Origin: Chitinispirillum alkaliphilum
GTDB taxonomy: Bacteria; Fibrobacterota; Chitinivibrionia; Chitinivibrionales; Chitinispirillaceae
Assembly (NCBI GenBank): GCA_001045525.1
Contig: LDWW01000003.1
Coordinates: 124,001-188,000 of the forward strand
Length of the DNA: 64,000 bases
Reading direction: 5' to 3'
Part shown: in pieces, positions 28,555-36,235 of the stretch
Numbering within the stretch: the stretch's first letter is position 1
Layout: each line of letters begins with the position of its first letter
The notes under the pieces: model-generated
The model's input: the letters and a program-made list of their open reading frames with translations, nothing else
What the model was told of the DNA's origin: nothing
Database searches by the model: none
Translations under genes and position numbers: made by a program

Positions 28555-28562
28555 TTCCGGTT

Positions 28563-29021
28563 ATGAATCAAATCAGTCTTAGAAAGAAAAATGATCAGGT
28601 GTTTGCAGTAACAGACAAGGGTGAAGAGGTTGAGGTGACGATAGTCTGGGCAAGGCCCTCCAGTGGATCCAACAGGGAAATCTCTGTTCTGGGATCCGAT
28701 GGGGAGATAGCCTTTCTTGAAGGATTGCATCACCTGGATGAATTTTCCAGAACTGTTGCTATGGAAGAATTATCTGTCAGGTATTTTAAACCAAAGATAA
28801 ATAAGATAATAAAAACCGATGTCTATATCGGGAACCGGTACTTTCATGTGGAAACTGATAGCGGTGTGAGAGAGTTTGTAATAAAAAATCCCTACATGGA
28901 TATAAAAAGGGTGGATGAGGATGGGATGCAGATAAGTGATGTGGCAGGGAATCTGTATCTGATTCCATCGTTTGCTGCTCTTGATAAAAAATCCAAACTG
29001 CATCTGGAAAAAGTGATTTGA
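28563..29021 (+). CDS. DUF1854 protein, partner of the ABC exporter
   Basis: A 152-residue soluble protein matching the DUF1854 pattern: an early SVLGSDGEIAFLEGL strand, the ELSVRYFKPKINKI helix-strand, the WEVETD-like segment (FHVETDSGVREF) and the C-terminal FAALDKKSKLHLEK helix. I prefer ATG 28563 because GGGGAGG (28544-28550) would serve it. The upstream ATG at 28542 overlaps that site and the exporter gene. DUF1854 proteins are found beside this type of ABC exporter and are presumed to assist it; their biochemical role is not known. A strong terminator follows, closing the two-gene operon. Confidence 0.85.
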   Translation: MNQISLRKKNDQVFAVTDKGEEVEVTIVWARPSSGSNREISVLGSDGEIAFLEGLHHLDEFSRTVAMEELSVRYFKPKINKIIKTDVYIGNRYFHVETDSGVREFVIKNPYMDIKRVDEDGMQISDVAGNLYLIPSFAALDKKSKLHLEKVI

Positions 29022-29051
29022 AAATTTCGGTGTTAAAAGTCCGATATTCTC

Positions 29052-29090
29052 CCGAACCGGTGAAATTGCTGGTTCGGCTTTTTTTATTTT
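29052..29090 (+). terminator. Rho-independent terminator after the ABC-DUF1854 operon
   Basis: CCGAACCGG (29052-29060) pairs with CTGGTTCGG (29069-29077), one G-U pair, with an eight-base loop, followed by C and a T-rich run (TTTTTTTATTTT). This is a clear intrinsic terminator. Confidence 0.88.
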
Positions 29091-29160
29091 AATGCTTCTG
29101 TTAAAGATTCTTATCTGTATTTTCATGACTCCCGATATCATTCCTTAAGTGATAACTATT

Positions 29161-29166
29161 TATAAT
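29161..29166 (+). promoter_or_regulatory. Possible -10 box for sppA
   Basis: A perfect TATAAT at 29161-29166 lies 120 bases before the chosen sppA start, just after the preceding terminator. The -35 region 17 bases upstream (TCATTC) is poor, so this is a tentative assignment. Confidence 0.35.
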
Positions 29167-29285
29167 AGCATTGGTACGATTGTTGCATCATATCTGGGGG
29201 AGTAAATATTTTATTTTTTTATGCTAAGTTCTGCAGGTAATACGATTAAACCGGTGTTTTGAGAAAGGTGAATGGGGGTAAGATT

Positions 29286-31049
29286 ATGGGAACATTGGCA
29301 AGGATACTCACGGTTATTGGTGCAATAACCGTTATACTGATTTTAATTTTTGTTGCGATCGGTATTTATACCCGTGCAACCCGCGCCAGAGTCCCATCCA
29401 GAACCGTTCTGGAGATTGATTTCGGCAAGGGGCTTGTGGAGCAGGCCCCTCGTGGTCTGGCAGAAAGAATCGGTCGGGAGGAGAGACTCGTAATTAAGGA
29501 TTTGGTCAGGGCACTGGACTATGCTTCCCGTGATGACAGGGTTAAAGGAGTTGTAGCCCGGCTTGATGGATCACCCTTTCCGTATGCTGATGTTCAGGAG
29601 ATCCGCGATGCGGTTGCCAGGTTCAGGATGTCAGGAAAGCCGGCAGTTGCTTATGCCGAAACTTTCGGGGAAGCGCAGCCCGGTAACAGCAGTTACTATC
29701 TGGCTACAGCGTTCGATTCTGTTTTTCTTCAACCATCGGGGGATTTGAACCTCACCGGGCTTATCTCTCAAAGCCCTTTTCTCAGGCGCACCATGGAAAA
29801 GCTGGATGTAGAGCCGCAGCTTGGGGCCAGGGAGGAATTTAAAACCGCTAAAAATCTCTTTACAGAAGATGGGTACACCGAGCAGCACAGGGAAGTTAAC
29901 CAGACCATTATTGACTCTGTTCTGGGATCCATGGTCAGGGATATAGCGCGGGCCCGCAACATTGAGGAGGGTAGCGTTAGAGAGTTGATATCTCAGGGTC
30001 CCTACAATGCCCGGCAGGCTTTGGAGAACGGTCTTGTAGACGGGTTAAAATACAGGGATGAAATATTTGATCTTATGCGTCAGAGGGCTGGTGATGATTC
30101 AAGATTTTTATACGTAAACAGGTATATTCAAAGGCTCAGACCGGAAACAAGACGGGGGCGGGCTGTTGCGTTAATCTATGCCCAGGGAACTGTAGCGAGG
30201 GGGAGAAGCAGATATAATCCCATGAGCGGGGAGCGGGTTATGGGGGCCCAGACCATTTCTGCTGCGATAAGGGCAGCGGTAAGGGACAACAATGTTGGTG
30301 CAATTGTTCTTCGGATAAACAGCCCGGGAGGATCTTATGTCGGGTCTGATATAATATGGAGAGAGATCAGTAACGCAAGGGAGGCTGGTATTCCGGTTAT
30401 CGCTTCCATGGGAGCGGTTGCAGGATCGGGGGGGTATTTTATCGCCATGAACTCCGACCGGATAATCGCTCAGCCTTCCACCATAACAGGCTCTATTGGA
30501 GTGGTGGCTGGAAAGTTCGACGCCAGGGGTTTGTATAACAAATTTGGAATAACTTTCGATGATGTAACAACCGATCCCAATGCAACTATTTGGTCACTTG
30601 TACATCAGTACACCGATGAGCAGTGGGAGCAGATCCAATCATGGCTCGACAACATATATGATGACTTTGTCAGTAAGGTTGCAGCCGGTAGAGATATGGA
30701 AAGAGAGAGGGTACTTGAGATTGCCCGTGGCAGAATCTACACCGGAACGGAAGCCCTTGAGATTGGGCTCGTTGATTCAATTGGTGGTTTTCCCCTTGCA
30801 ATCAATGAAGCGAAAAGGTTTATGGATATTCCGGAAGAAGAGCCTGTTCGTATAAAGATATTTCCTAAAAGACGTACATTGTGGGAACAGCTTACAGCCA
30901 GACCACCTGAAAGCAGTGAGGATGTAAACTGTGTACGCCACTATGATATTCCGGTAACTTCACTTAAACAGTTCATGCGAACAATGCAAAAACTCGGCAT
31001 TTTCTCCCAAAGGGGAATTCTCTCAATGGAGGAGCCGACACTTTATTAG
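29286..31049 (+). CDS. sppA: Signal peptide peptidase SppA (long, 67K type)
   Basis: Inner-membrane serine protease that digests cleaved signal peptides. Start ATG 29286 is preferred because GGGGGT stands seven bases upstream; the frame would also allow TTG 29259. One transmembrane helix spans residues 4-28. The protein has the tandem crotonase-like halves of the 67K class: the general base lysine is K186 (EEFKTAKNLF) in the first half and the nucleophile S381 (AVAGSGGYF) in the second. At 587 residues it is near the E. coli length. It is a single gene between two terminators. Confidence 0.93.
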   Translation: MGTLARILTVIGAITVILILIFVAIGIYTRATRARVPSRTVLEIDFGKGLVEQAPRGLAERIGREERLVIKDLVRALDYASRDDRVKGVVARLDGSPFPYADVQEIRDAVARFRMSGKPAVAYAETFGEAQPGNSSYYLATAFDSVFLQPSGDLNLTGLISQSPFLRRTMEKLDVEPQLGAREEFKTAKNLFTEDGYTEQHREVNQTIIDSVLGSMVRDIARARNIEEGSVRELISQGPYNARQALENGLVDGLKYRDEIFDLMRQRAGDDSRFLYVNRYIQRLRPETRRGRAVALIYAQGTVARGRSRYNPMSGERVMGAQTISAAIRAAVRDNNVGAIVLRINSPGGSYVGSDIIWREISNAREAGIPVIASMGAVAGSGGYFIAMNSDRIIAQPSTITGSIGVVAGKFDARGLYNKFGITFDDVTTDPNATIWSLVHQYTDEQWEQIQSWLDNIYDDFVSKVAAGRDMERERVLEIARGRIYTGTEALEIGLVDSIGGFPLAINEAKRFMDIPEEEPVRIKIFPKRRTLWEQLTARPPESSEDVNCVRHYDIPVTSLKQFMRTMQKLGIFSQRGILSMEEPTLY

Positions 31050-31070
31050 GCAGGCAATTTACCAGATAAT

Positions 31071-31116
31071 AAAATAAGAGAAGATAGGTATAAACTAAAT
31101 ACCTATCTTCTCTTTT
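31071..31116. terminator. Bidirectional terminator overlapping the end of the CheY-like gene
   Basis: A perfect 16-base stem (31076-31091 with 31099-31114) and 7-base loop. On the plus strand it is followed by a short T-run serving sppA. On the minus strand it is followed by TTATTTTATT serving the CheY operon. The stop codon and last codons of the CheY-like gene lie within the hairpin. Confidence 0.85.
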
Positions 31117-31451
31117 AACGCTTCTGGTGTGAAAGGTTTTACAATGTAGTTATTGGCGCCGGCTTTAAGGGCTTCAACAACTCTTGATTTCTCAGACTCA
31201 GATGTACACATGAAAATCTTGACCTGTTTATATGCAGGATCCTGGCGGACTTTTTTTAAAAATGTGATCCCATCCATAACGGGCATATTCCAGTCAAGAA
31301 GAATAAGATCAACAGGCATATTGCTTTTGAGCTTCCCAAGTGCCTCTTCTCCATCTCCAGCTTCTATTACGTCGCTTATCCCCAAAGAAGTAATCTGAGT
31401 TTTTTGAATCCTGCGCATAGTAACCGAATCATCAACAAGTAGTACTTTCAT
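31095..31451 (-). CDS. CheY-like single-domain response regulator
   Basis: A stand-alone receiver domain of 118 residues. Acidic pocket D7-D8, phosphoacceptor D53 (LLDWNMP), switch T83 (MCTSES) and K105 (IVKPF) are all present. Start ATG 31451 has AAGGAG eight bases upstream. It follows a CheX-type phosphatase gene by 12 bases, which strongly suggests that the phosphatase acts on this regulator. With no kinase, MCP or flagellar gene nearby, the output could be motility or another phosphorelay. The gene ends inside a shared terminator hairpin. Confidence 0.92.
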   Translation of the reverse strand: MKVLLVDDSVTMRRIQKTQITSLGISDVIEAGDGEEALGKLKSNMPVDLILLDWNMPVMDGITFLKKVRQDPAYKQVKIFMCTSESEKSRVVEALKAGANNYIVKPFTPEALKEKIGI

Positions 31452-31463
31452 CAATAAAACTCC

Positions 31464-31922
31464 TTATTTTTTTGTTTTCAGCGAAACTTCCATGGTAAAG
31501 GGGCCCAAAGCACTTGAAAACGGAACTATTATAGTTGGAGCACCACTTTGTCCTGTAAGCACATGACTTCCAATAACAATATTGGGCAATGATATCGACA
31601 GATTAAGCCCGTCAAGATCACGTTTTGCAAAGCCGGCTATTATATTTGCGATTTCTCCGATTGCATCAGAGAGGTCGGGACCCGGTTTAGTTATCTCGAT
31701 CCCTATCATGCTGGAGACCGCTTTGAGCGCAACATTTTCTGGAAAGCAAAGTGAGATTGCACCCTGAGCATCTCCGGAAAGCCCAATGACACCAGAGATA
31801 TCATATTTCGGTGGAGGATCTTTTTTTAGCTGAGGCTGCCCGGGGGTAATATCCACGAAAATCATCGTCTTAAAACAGGTGATTGTAGAGTGTATGAAGG
31901 GGTTTACATATGCTACGTTCAT
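31464..31922 (-). CDS. cheX: CheX-type chemotaxis phosphatase
   Basis: A 152-residue protein of the CheC/CheX/FliY phosphatase group. The single active helix has the ExxN pair E90 and N93 (AIGEIANIIAG), and the single-motif architecture and length fit CheX rather than the two-motif CheC. CheX dimers dephosphorylate CheY-P. The gene sits between HDOD and CheY-like genes with gaps of 16 and 12 bases, so all three form one operon. Confidence 0.88.
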   Translation of the reverse strand: MNVAYVNPFIHSTITCFKTMIFVDITPGQPQLKKDPPPKYDISGVIGLSGDAQGAISLCFPENVALKAVSSMIGIEITKPGPDLSDAIGEIANIIAGFAKRDLDGLNLSISLPNIVIGSHVLTGQSGAPTIIVPFSSALGPFTMEVSLKTKK

Positions 31923-31938
31923 AGAGTTTCTCCTATGT

Positions 31939-32826
31939 TTATATTGCTCTGAGTTGCATTATGTCATTGGTAGTGTTCATTGCCAGTATCAGCTCTGATC
32001 GTTCTACTTCATACTCAGCCTGCTTTATGTATTCGGATAAAGAGTCGGGAGTTATCTGAAGGTGATTGATAACATTTTTATCGCCTTCGCTTATAAAACC
32101 CTCAAAACATTCCATTCCTGAGTTACAGAGAATATATTCTGTAAAATTCGCCGCGGAAACTATTGACTTGTGATTGACCGGTGCTTTGTGAGGCATGTGA
32201 TGAAAACGGACTCCGCTTGTGACAAGCGGATTGGTTTTCCAGACTTCAAGCAGTGCAGCTCCTACAGCAGCGTGAGTTTCGTAGGGGGCGATTAATTTTT
32301 CCGCTTCAAGAAAGGTCATCTTTTTATCAAAGGAGTATTGTATAATAGTTTCAAATTCATCATGGAAAAACTGATCATAAATCAAAATACCTATGTCATG
32401 AAGCAGTCCTGAGAGAAAAAGAGCCTGTCTCTCTTCGTTGGAAAAATCGAGTTCGCTAACCTTTGCAATTGTACTGTTAAGGAATGCAGAGGTGAGTGAG
32501 TGGCGCCAGAACTGTCTGTAGTCAAGGATGTTTGAATTACCTGAAAACTTTTTTACAACTGTTATGGCCAGTGCAATATGTCCAACCTCATTGAATCCGA
32601 TTCTTGTAATCGCAAGAGGTATAGATGTTATGCGCTGGGATGAGCTGTAAAAGGAAGAGTTCGCGATTCTAAGTATTTTGCTTGTCAAAGCAGGGTCCTG
32701 CTCGATGATTCTTGCAAGCATCTTTACATTGCTGTCATCATCATTAATCATTGCCTGTATGCGAAGAACTACTTCTGGTAGAGTCGGAAGTTCGTTTATT
32801 TCAGAAAGACGCTGAAGGATGTTCAT
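31939..32826 (-). CDS. HDOD-domain signalling protein
   Basis: A 295-residue protein whose first 200 residues form an HDOD domain, a degenerate HD fold without a complete metal site: LPTLPEVVLRIQAMI, EQDPALTSKILRIANSSF and the GLLHDIG segment. HDOD proteins act as non-catalytic adaptors in signalling and motility. It is the first gene of the HDOD-CheX-CheY operon, preceded by a short gap to the reductase gene. The C-terminal 80 residues are helical and unassigned. Confidence 0.88.
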   Translation of the reverse strand: MNILQRLSEINELPTLPEVVLRIQAMINDDDSNVKMLARIIEQDPALTSKILRIANSSFYSSSQRITSIPLAITRIGFNEVGHIALAITVVKKFSGNSNILDYRQFWRHSLTSAFLNSTIAKVSELDFSNEERQALFLSGLLHDIGILIYDQFFHDEFETIIQYSFDKKMTFLEAEKLIAPYETHAAVGAALLEVWKTNPLVTSGVRFHHMPHKAPVNHKSIVSAANFTEYILCNSGMECFEGFISEGDKNVINHLQITPDSLSEYIKQAEYEVERSELILAMNTTNDIMQLRAI

Positions 32827-32943
32827 AGATTCCGGTCTGCCTCCAATTGTTTTGATACTTTTTAGTATATCATTCTTACGACTAACGAGTCAACGGAAAA
32901 TTAGGTGGTTTTTTTCACGTCTGAATTAGCGGTAAAGAACCTA

Positions 32944-34098
32944 TTATTTAAATAGTTTCAGTGTTTTGAATATCAGAAGGGGACGTCTGGCAACAGTTTT
33001 TGTGAAGATTTTTACGTAATTGATATTGTTGGGATCCTCTTTTGAGAAAGAATGTGCGATTTTGTCAAGAAATGAATCGTCAAGCCCTCTGACAAATTCC
33101 TTCAGTGAAAATGAGCGATCCTGTTGTTTACCAAAACCTCTTTTCCACTGTTTCTCATAATTTTTAAGGTGTGGATAGTTTACACCATTCTCCGTTATTG
33201 CTTCTGCGGCGATTTGCCCAGCAAGTTTTCCGGCATAAAGTCCGTAGGCGATTCCCGCTCCGTTGAGACAGTTTACCTGTCGTGCGGCATCACCAACCAG
33301 CATAGCACCATCCCTGACAAGTGGTCTGAGCCATTTAGCAACCGGAACACCTCCGCAGTGTAGTTTTGAAACTTTTGCTCCCGGCAATTCCCTGTCAATG
33401 AATTGCATCAATAATTCACGTGCTTTCCCGGCTTCACTGTATGTACCGGAGATCCCAAGTCCCACATTCGCTTCACCCTTCATTCTCGGAAAGATCCATG
33501 CATATCCCCCGGGCGAGACTTCTTTGCCTGTATAAAAGAGGCAGCTTGATTTCTCCAAAAGTGGAGAAGTAACCCTGGCAAAAGCACATGTCTCTATATC
33601 TTCATCTTTTAAAACAGTGTCCCATCCAAGGAAACGTGCAAGCCGGCTTTCAACACCATCTGCGATGATGAGGCAGCGGGCCTTGATGGGCTCAGAGGGT
33701 CCGGTAAGGATATAATTTCCCTCTTTATCTCTTTCCACAGAAGTAACGGGTGAAGAACAGCGAAGGTCTGCTCCGCAGGCAGCTGCATCATCGGCAAGGT
33801 CATTATCCATCAGTTCGCGGTCAAGAATGTGGCTTGTATCCATGGAGCCAATTGTAACCTTTATGCCTGAAGGTGAAATCATGGAAGCCGTTTTGATATC
33901 ATTTTTAATCCATTTGCTTTTGGGATCCAGCGTTAGCACAAGCCCTCTGTTACCGATCCCTTCACCGCATCTGGCAGGATATCCCGGAGTGCTTTTACGT
34001 TCGAGAAGGCATACTTTTTTACCAAGTAGTGCTGCGCTTTTCGCTGCCATACACCCTGCAGGACCTGCGCCTGCTACAGCTATGTCGAATATTTCCAT
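32944..34098 (-). CDS. Geranylgeranyl reductase family flavoprotein
   Basis: FAD-dependent oxidoreductase that reduces double bonds of isoprenoid chains. The dinucleotide motif GAGPAG is at residues 10-15, and the CGEGIG motif and the GDAARQVNCLNGAGI FAD motif (about 265-280) are typical of the GGR family. I place the start at 34098 (MEIFDIAVAG) because the FAD motif must be near the N terminus. The frame to 34194 would overlap the ferredoxin gene. A ferredoxin gene lies 32 bases upstream; archaeal GGRs use ferredoxin as reductant. It is the last gene of the UbiA-UbiA-TPR-ferredoxin-GGR series. Confidence 0.88.
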   Translation of the reverse strand: MEIFDIAVAGAGPAGCMAAKSAALLGKKVCLLERKSTPGYPARCGEGIGNRGLVLTLDPKSKWIKNDIKTASMISPSGIKVTIGSMDTSHILDRELMDNDLADDAAACGADLRCSSPVTSVERDKEGNYILTGPSEPIKARCLIIADGVESRLARFLGWDTVLKDEDIETCAFARVTSPLLEKSSCLFYTGKEVSPGGYAWIFPRMKGEANVGLGISGTYSEAGKARELLMQFIDRELPGAKVSKLHCGGVPVAKWLRPLVRDGAMLVGDAARQVNCLNGAGIAYGLYAGKLAGQIAAEAITENGVNYPHLKNYEKQWKRGFGKQQDRSFSLKEFVRGLDDSFLDKIAHSFSKEDPNNINYVKIFTKTVARRPLLIFKTLKLFK

Positions 34099-34130
34099 TG
34101 TATGATCCTGTTTTGTATCGAGAAGAGCGG

Positions 34131-34301
34131 TTAATTTTCCTGTGATAAAGCACCAAAGGGGCAAATCTGTATACATCTGGCACAGAAACTGCACTTTTCA
34201 ACAGACCAGCAAAGCTTATCAGAAATATAAAGGGCATTACCGGAGCAGACACTTATACATGTTCCGCATTCATCACATTCTGAATTGATTTTAATTTCCA
34301 T
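34131..34301 (-). CDS. Two-cluster [4Fe-4S] ferredoxin, 56 residues
   Basis: A small ferredoxin starting at ATG 34301 and ending at TAA 34131-34133. It has two complete cluster motifs, CDECGTCISVC (C9 to C19) and CSFCARCIQIC followed by PFGAL (C37 to C47), the normal CxxCxxCxxxC arrangement. It overlaps the end of the TPR gene by 11 bases and lies 32 bases before the geranylgeranyl reductase gene, so it is very probably the electron donor of that enzyme. Confidence 0.93.
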   Translation of the reverse strand: MEIKINSECDECGTCISVCSGNALYISDKLCWSVEKCSFCARCIQICPFGALSQEN

Positions 34302-35289
34302 TCAGTCTCCTAAGAAGTCGTTGGGTGTCCCGGTGAATAGAATTACTGAGATTACAGCTTGGCAGTGCCAGAAGTTTTCTGCACACCTGTATGGCTTCAT
34401 TTCTGTAGCCGCCGTCGTTGAGCATGTGTGCCTGTTTATTAAGAGTAACAATACCGTTAAAGTTCCCATGTGGGCTGTTCAGGTAGGATTGTGCTAACTT
34501 ACCGTAAACATCAGCAGCTTTTCTGTACTCGCTCCTTTGTTCATGATATTTTGCCCTGCTCCAGTGAACAAATCTGCTCTCCGGAAATTCAGAGATCAGT
34601 TTTTCTATAACAGCGAGAGATTTTTCCTCCTGCTCCTCCTGGAGGTATACATCTACAAGGGAGAGCAGTGCGGCATGCCGGGTGAGGAGTGCGTTTTGTG
34701 CGCAGATTTCAAGCTGGTTTATGCCGCTTTGGCGGTCACCCGGATACCAGAATAAAACCCACCAGAAACGTCTTCTCAGTTCGGCCCTGCCAAAGTCGTA
34801 AAGGCCAAGAAAAAAGTTTACTTCTACATTTGTACTGTCCAGCTCCCGGGCGTTTTGTAATGTCCTGATACCTTCCATGCCGGTTCCGTAAGCGCTCCAG
34901 TATGAATTGTTTCTTAGGTAATAAGAGGCATGCATCGCCAGGGTAAATCCAAGAAGTGTCTGGGAGTAGGATGAGACGCCGTGTTTTTTCTCAAACTGAG
35001 TTATGGAGGTTCGTGCCCTTTCAAAAGATGAGAGGAACTGAACTGAATCAACAATCCGGTTGTAGTCCAGATCCCGCATCCCCAGAGCCGTAAAATGTAA
35101 AACCGGAGCCAGGATATTGTTGCTCTGCTCATTAATCACAGAATCGGTTTTACGGACAGCAAGATCAAAATCACTGTTGAGGACAATTGGTATAATTTCA
35201 TCAATTAACTTTGACTGTTCATCATCAAATATTGCGGCATTTGCATTAAACAGAAGAAATGGGATAATCAGCAGAACTATTTTATTCAT
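34291..35289 (-). CDS. Exported TPR-like helical repeat protein
   Basis: A 332-residue protein with a signal peptide (1-19, NANAA). The mature part is alpha-helical with degenerate tetratricopeptide repeats, seen best in GMEGIRTLQNARELDSTNVEVNF and in the EEKSLAVIEKLISEFPESRF / YRKAADVYGKLAQS stretches. It overlaps the UbiA gene upstream by eight bases and the ferredoxin gene downstream by 11. It is therefore locked into the isoprenoid operon, although no enzymatic role is evident. It may act as a periplasmic scaffold or carrier for the product. Confidence 0.75.
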   Translation of the reverse strand: MNKIVLLIIPFLLFNANAAIFDDEQSKLIDEIIPIVLNSDFDLAVRKTDSVINEQSNNILAPVLHFTALGMRDLDYNRIVDSVQFLSSFERARTSITQFEKKHGVSSYSQTLLGFTLAMHASYYLRNNSYWSAYGTGMEGIRTLQNARELDSTNVEVNFFLGLYDFGRAELRRRFWWVLFWYPGDRQSGINQLEICAQNALLTRHAALLSLVDVYLQEEQEEKSLAVIEKLISEFPESRFVHWSRAKYHEQRSEYRKAADVYGKLAQSYLNSPHGNFNGIVTLNKQAHMLNDGGYRNEAIQVCRKLLALPSCNLSNSIHRDTQRLLRRLNGN

Positions 35290-36235
35290 TTATATTAACC
35301 GGTAGAAGTGAAGGGTATACAATTCCATGACGCTTACGAAAATAGAGCCATGTGCTTAAAAATATAATAAAGCCCGCCACGATAAAAGCGGGAACGGCTG
35401 CTGCTGCTGCTCCCATACATACTGTTCCTCCAGCCTTATACGTTGATTCCATCAAAGAACGGGTCGGCTTTATTGAATAAAGAATATAGAAGGGAAGAGA
35501 GCATAGTGCGCAGATAAACGGGAGCAGATCGTTACCCGATATGGTGAGGAGCATGGTGATAAGGAGAAAGAGCATGGCGATAAGGTGAGCCTTTTTTTTG
35601 CCAAGGTATACCGCAGTAGTGATTTTTTTGTCCTCGGTGTCACCCGGGATGTCCGGAAGGGTCGAACTTATCGATCCGGCACACATTAACAAAATATAGG
35701 GTAAGGCTTTGTTGAGCATTTCCAGAGAAAAAATATCTCCGCCTGCAATATACCACCCGGCTGCAAAGGCAATCAAACCATACCCGGCAGCATTGGAGAG
35801 GAAATCCAAAAACGGTTTTCCGGAAAACCTAAATGGTTTACAGCTATAAAAATAACCGAGTAAGATGGTCATGCATGAAAGCAGTGCCAGTTTGTGATGA
35901 TTTATGATTATAGGGGTAAAGATCGAAACAAAGGCACAGAAGAGGCAAAGTCCTTTAGCTGAACTGAGTGGGATATCACCCCTGACAAGGAGTGCAAAAC
36001 CCTCGTTTTCCCTGTCAGCTTTAACATCTGCGATTTGGTTCAGGATGTAGACTGAAGCCACAGAGATAGAAAACAGCCCCATAAGCATCACACCTGAGAG
36101 GTCAAGGTGGATGAAAAAGCTGTTATTGTAGGAATATATGCCAAAAATCGTAAATCCCCAAACAGGGATTAACACAACTGGTCTGGTCAGGAAAATCAGA
36201 TCAAGAATTTGTATGAAAAAGTTTTTGATATTCAT
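35282..36235 (-). CDS. UbiA-superfamily prenyltransferase, second copy
   Basis: A 317-residue integral membrane prenyltransferase with eight to nine hydrophobic helices. First Asp motif N66-x3-D70-x3-D74 (NQIADVKAD); second motif around D195 and D199 (LPDIPGDTED). These residues bind the Mg-diphosphate of an isoprenyl donor. It is a diverged tandem paralogue of the UbiA gene just upstream, overlapping it by four bases (ATGA). The acceptor could be a quinone ring, a glycerol phosphate lipid or a chlorin; the neighbouring GGR and ferredoxin favour a product whose chain is later saturated. Confidence 0.85.
   Translation of the reverse strand: MNIKNFFIQILDLIFLTRPVVLIPVWGFTIFGIYSYNNSFFIHLDLSGVMLMGLFSISVASVYILNQIADVKADRENEGFALLVRGDIPLSSAKGLCLFCAFVSIFTPIIINHHKLALLSCMTILLGYFYSCKPFRFSGKPFLDFLSNAAGYGLIAFAAGWYIAGGDIFSLEMLNKALPYILLMCAGSISSTLPDIPGDTEDKKITTAVYLGKKKAHLIAMLFLLITMLLTISGNDLLPFICALCSLPFYILYSIKPTRSLMESTYKAGGTVCMGAAAAAVPAFIVAGFIIFLSTWLYFRKRHGIVYPSLLPVNINE

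Noticed and set aside
28542-28562. Earlier ATG for the DUF1854 gene
   Set aside because: It falls within the purine-rich ribosome site and the exporter's last codons; ATG 28563 is better served.
34178-34193. Sigma-54-like element TGGCACA-GAAA-CTGCA on the plus strand
   Set aside because: It lies inside the ferredoxin gene, encoded by its cysteine codons, and no plus-strand gene follows it for 3 kb.
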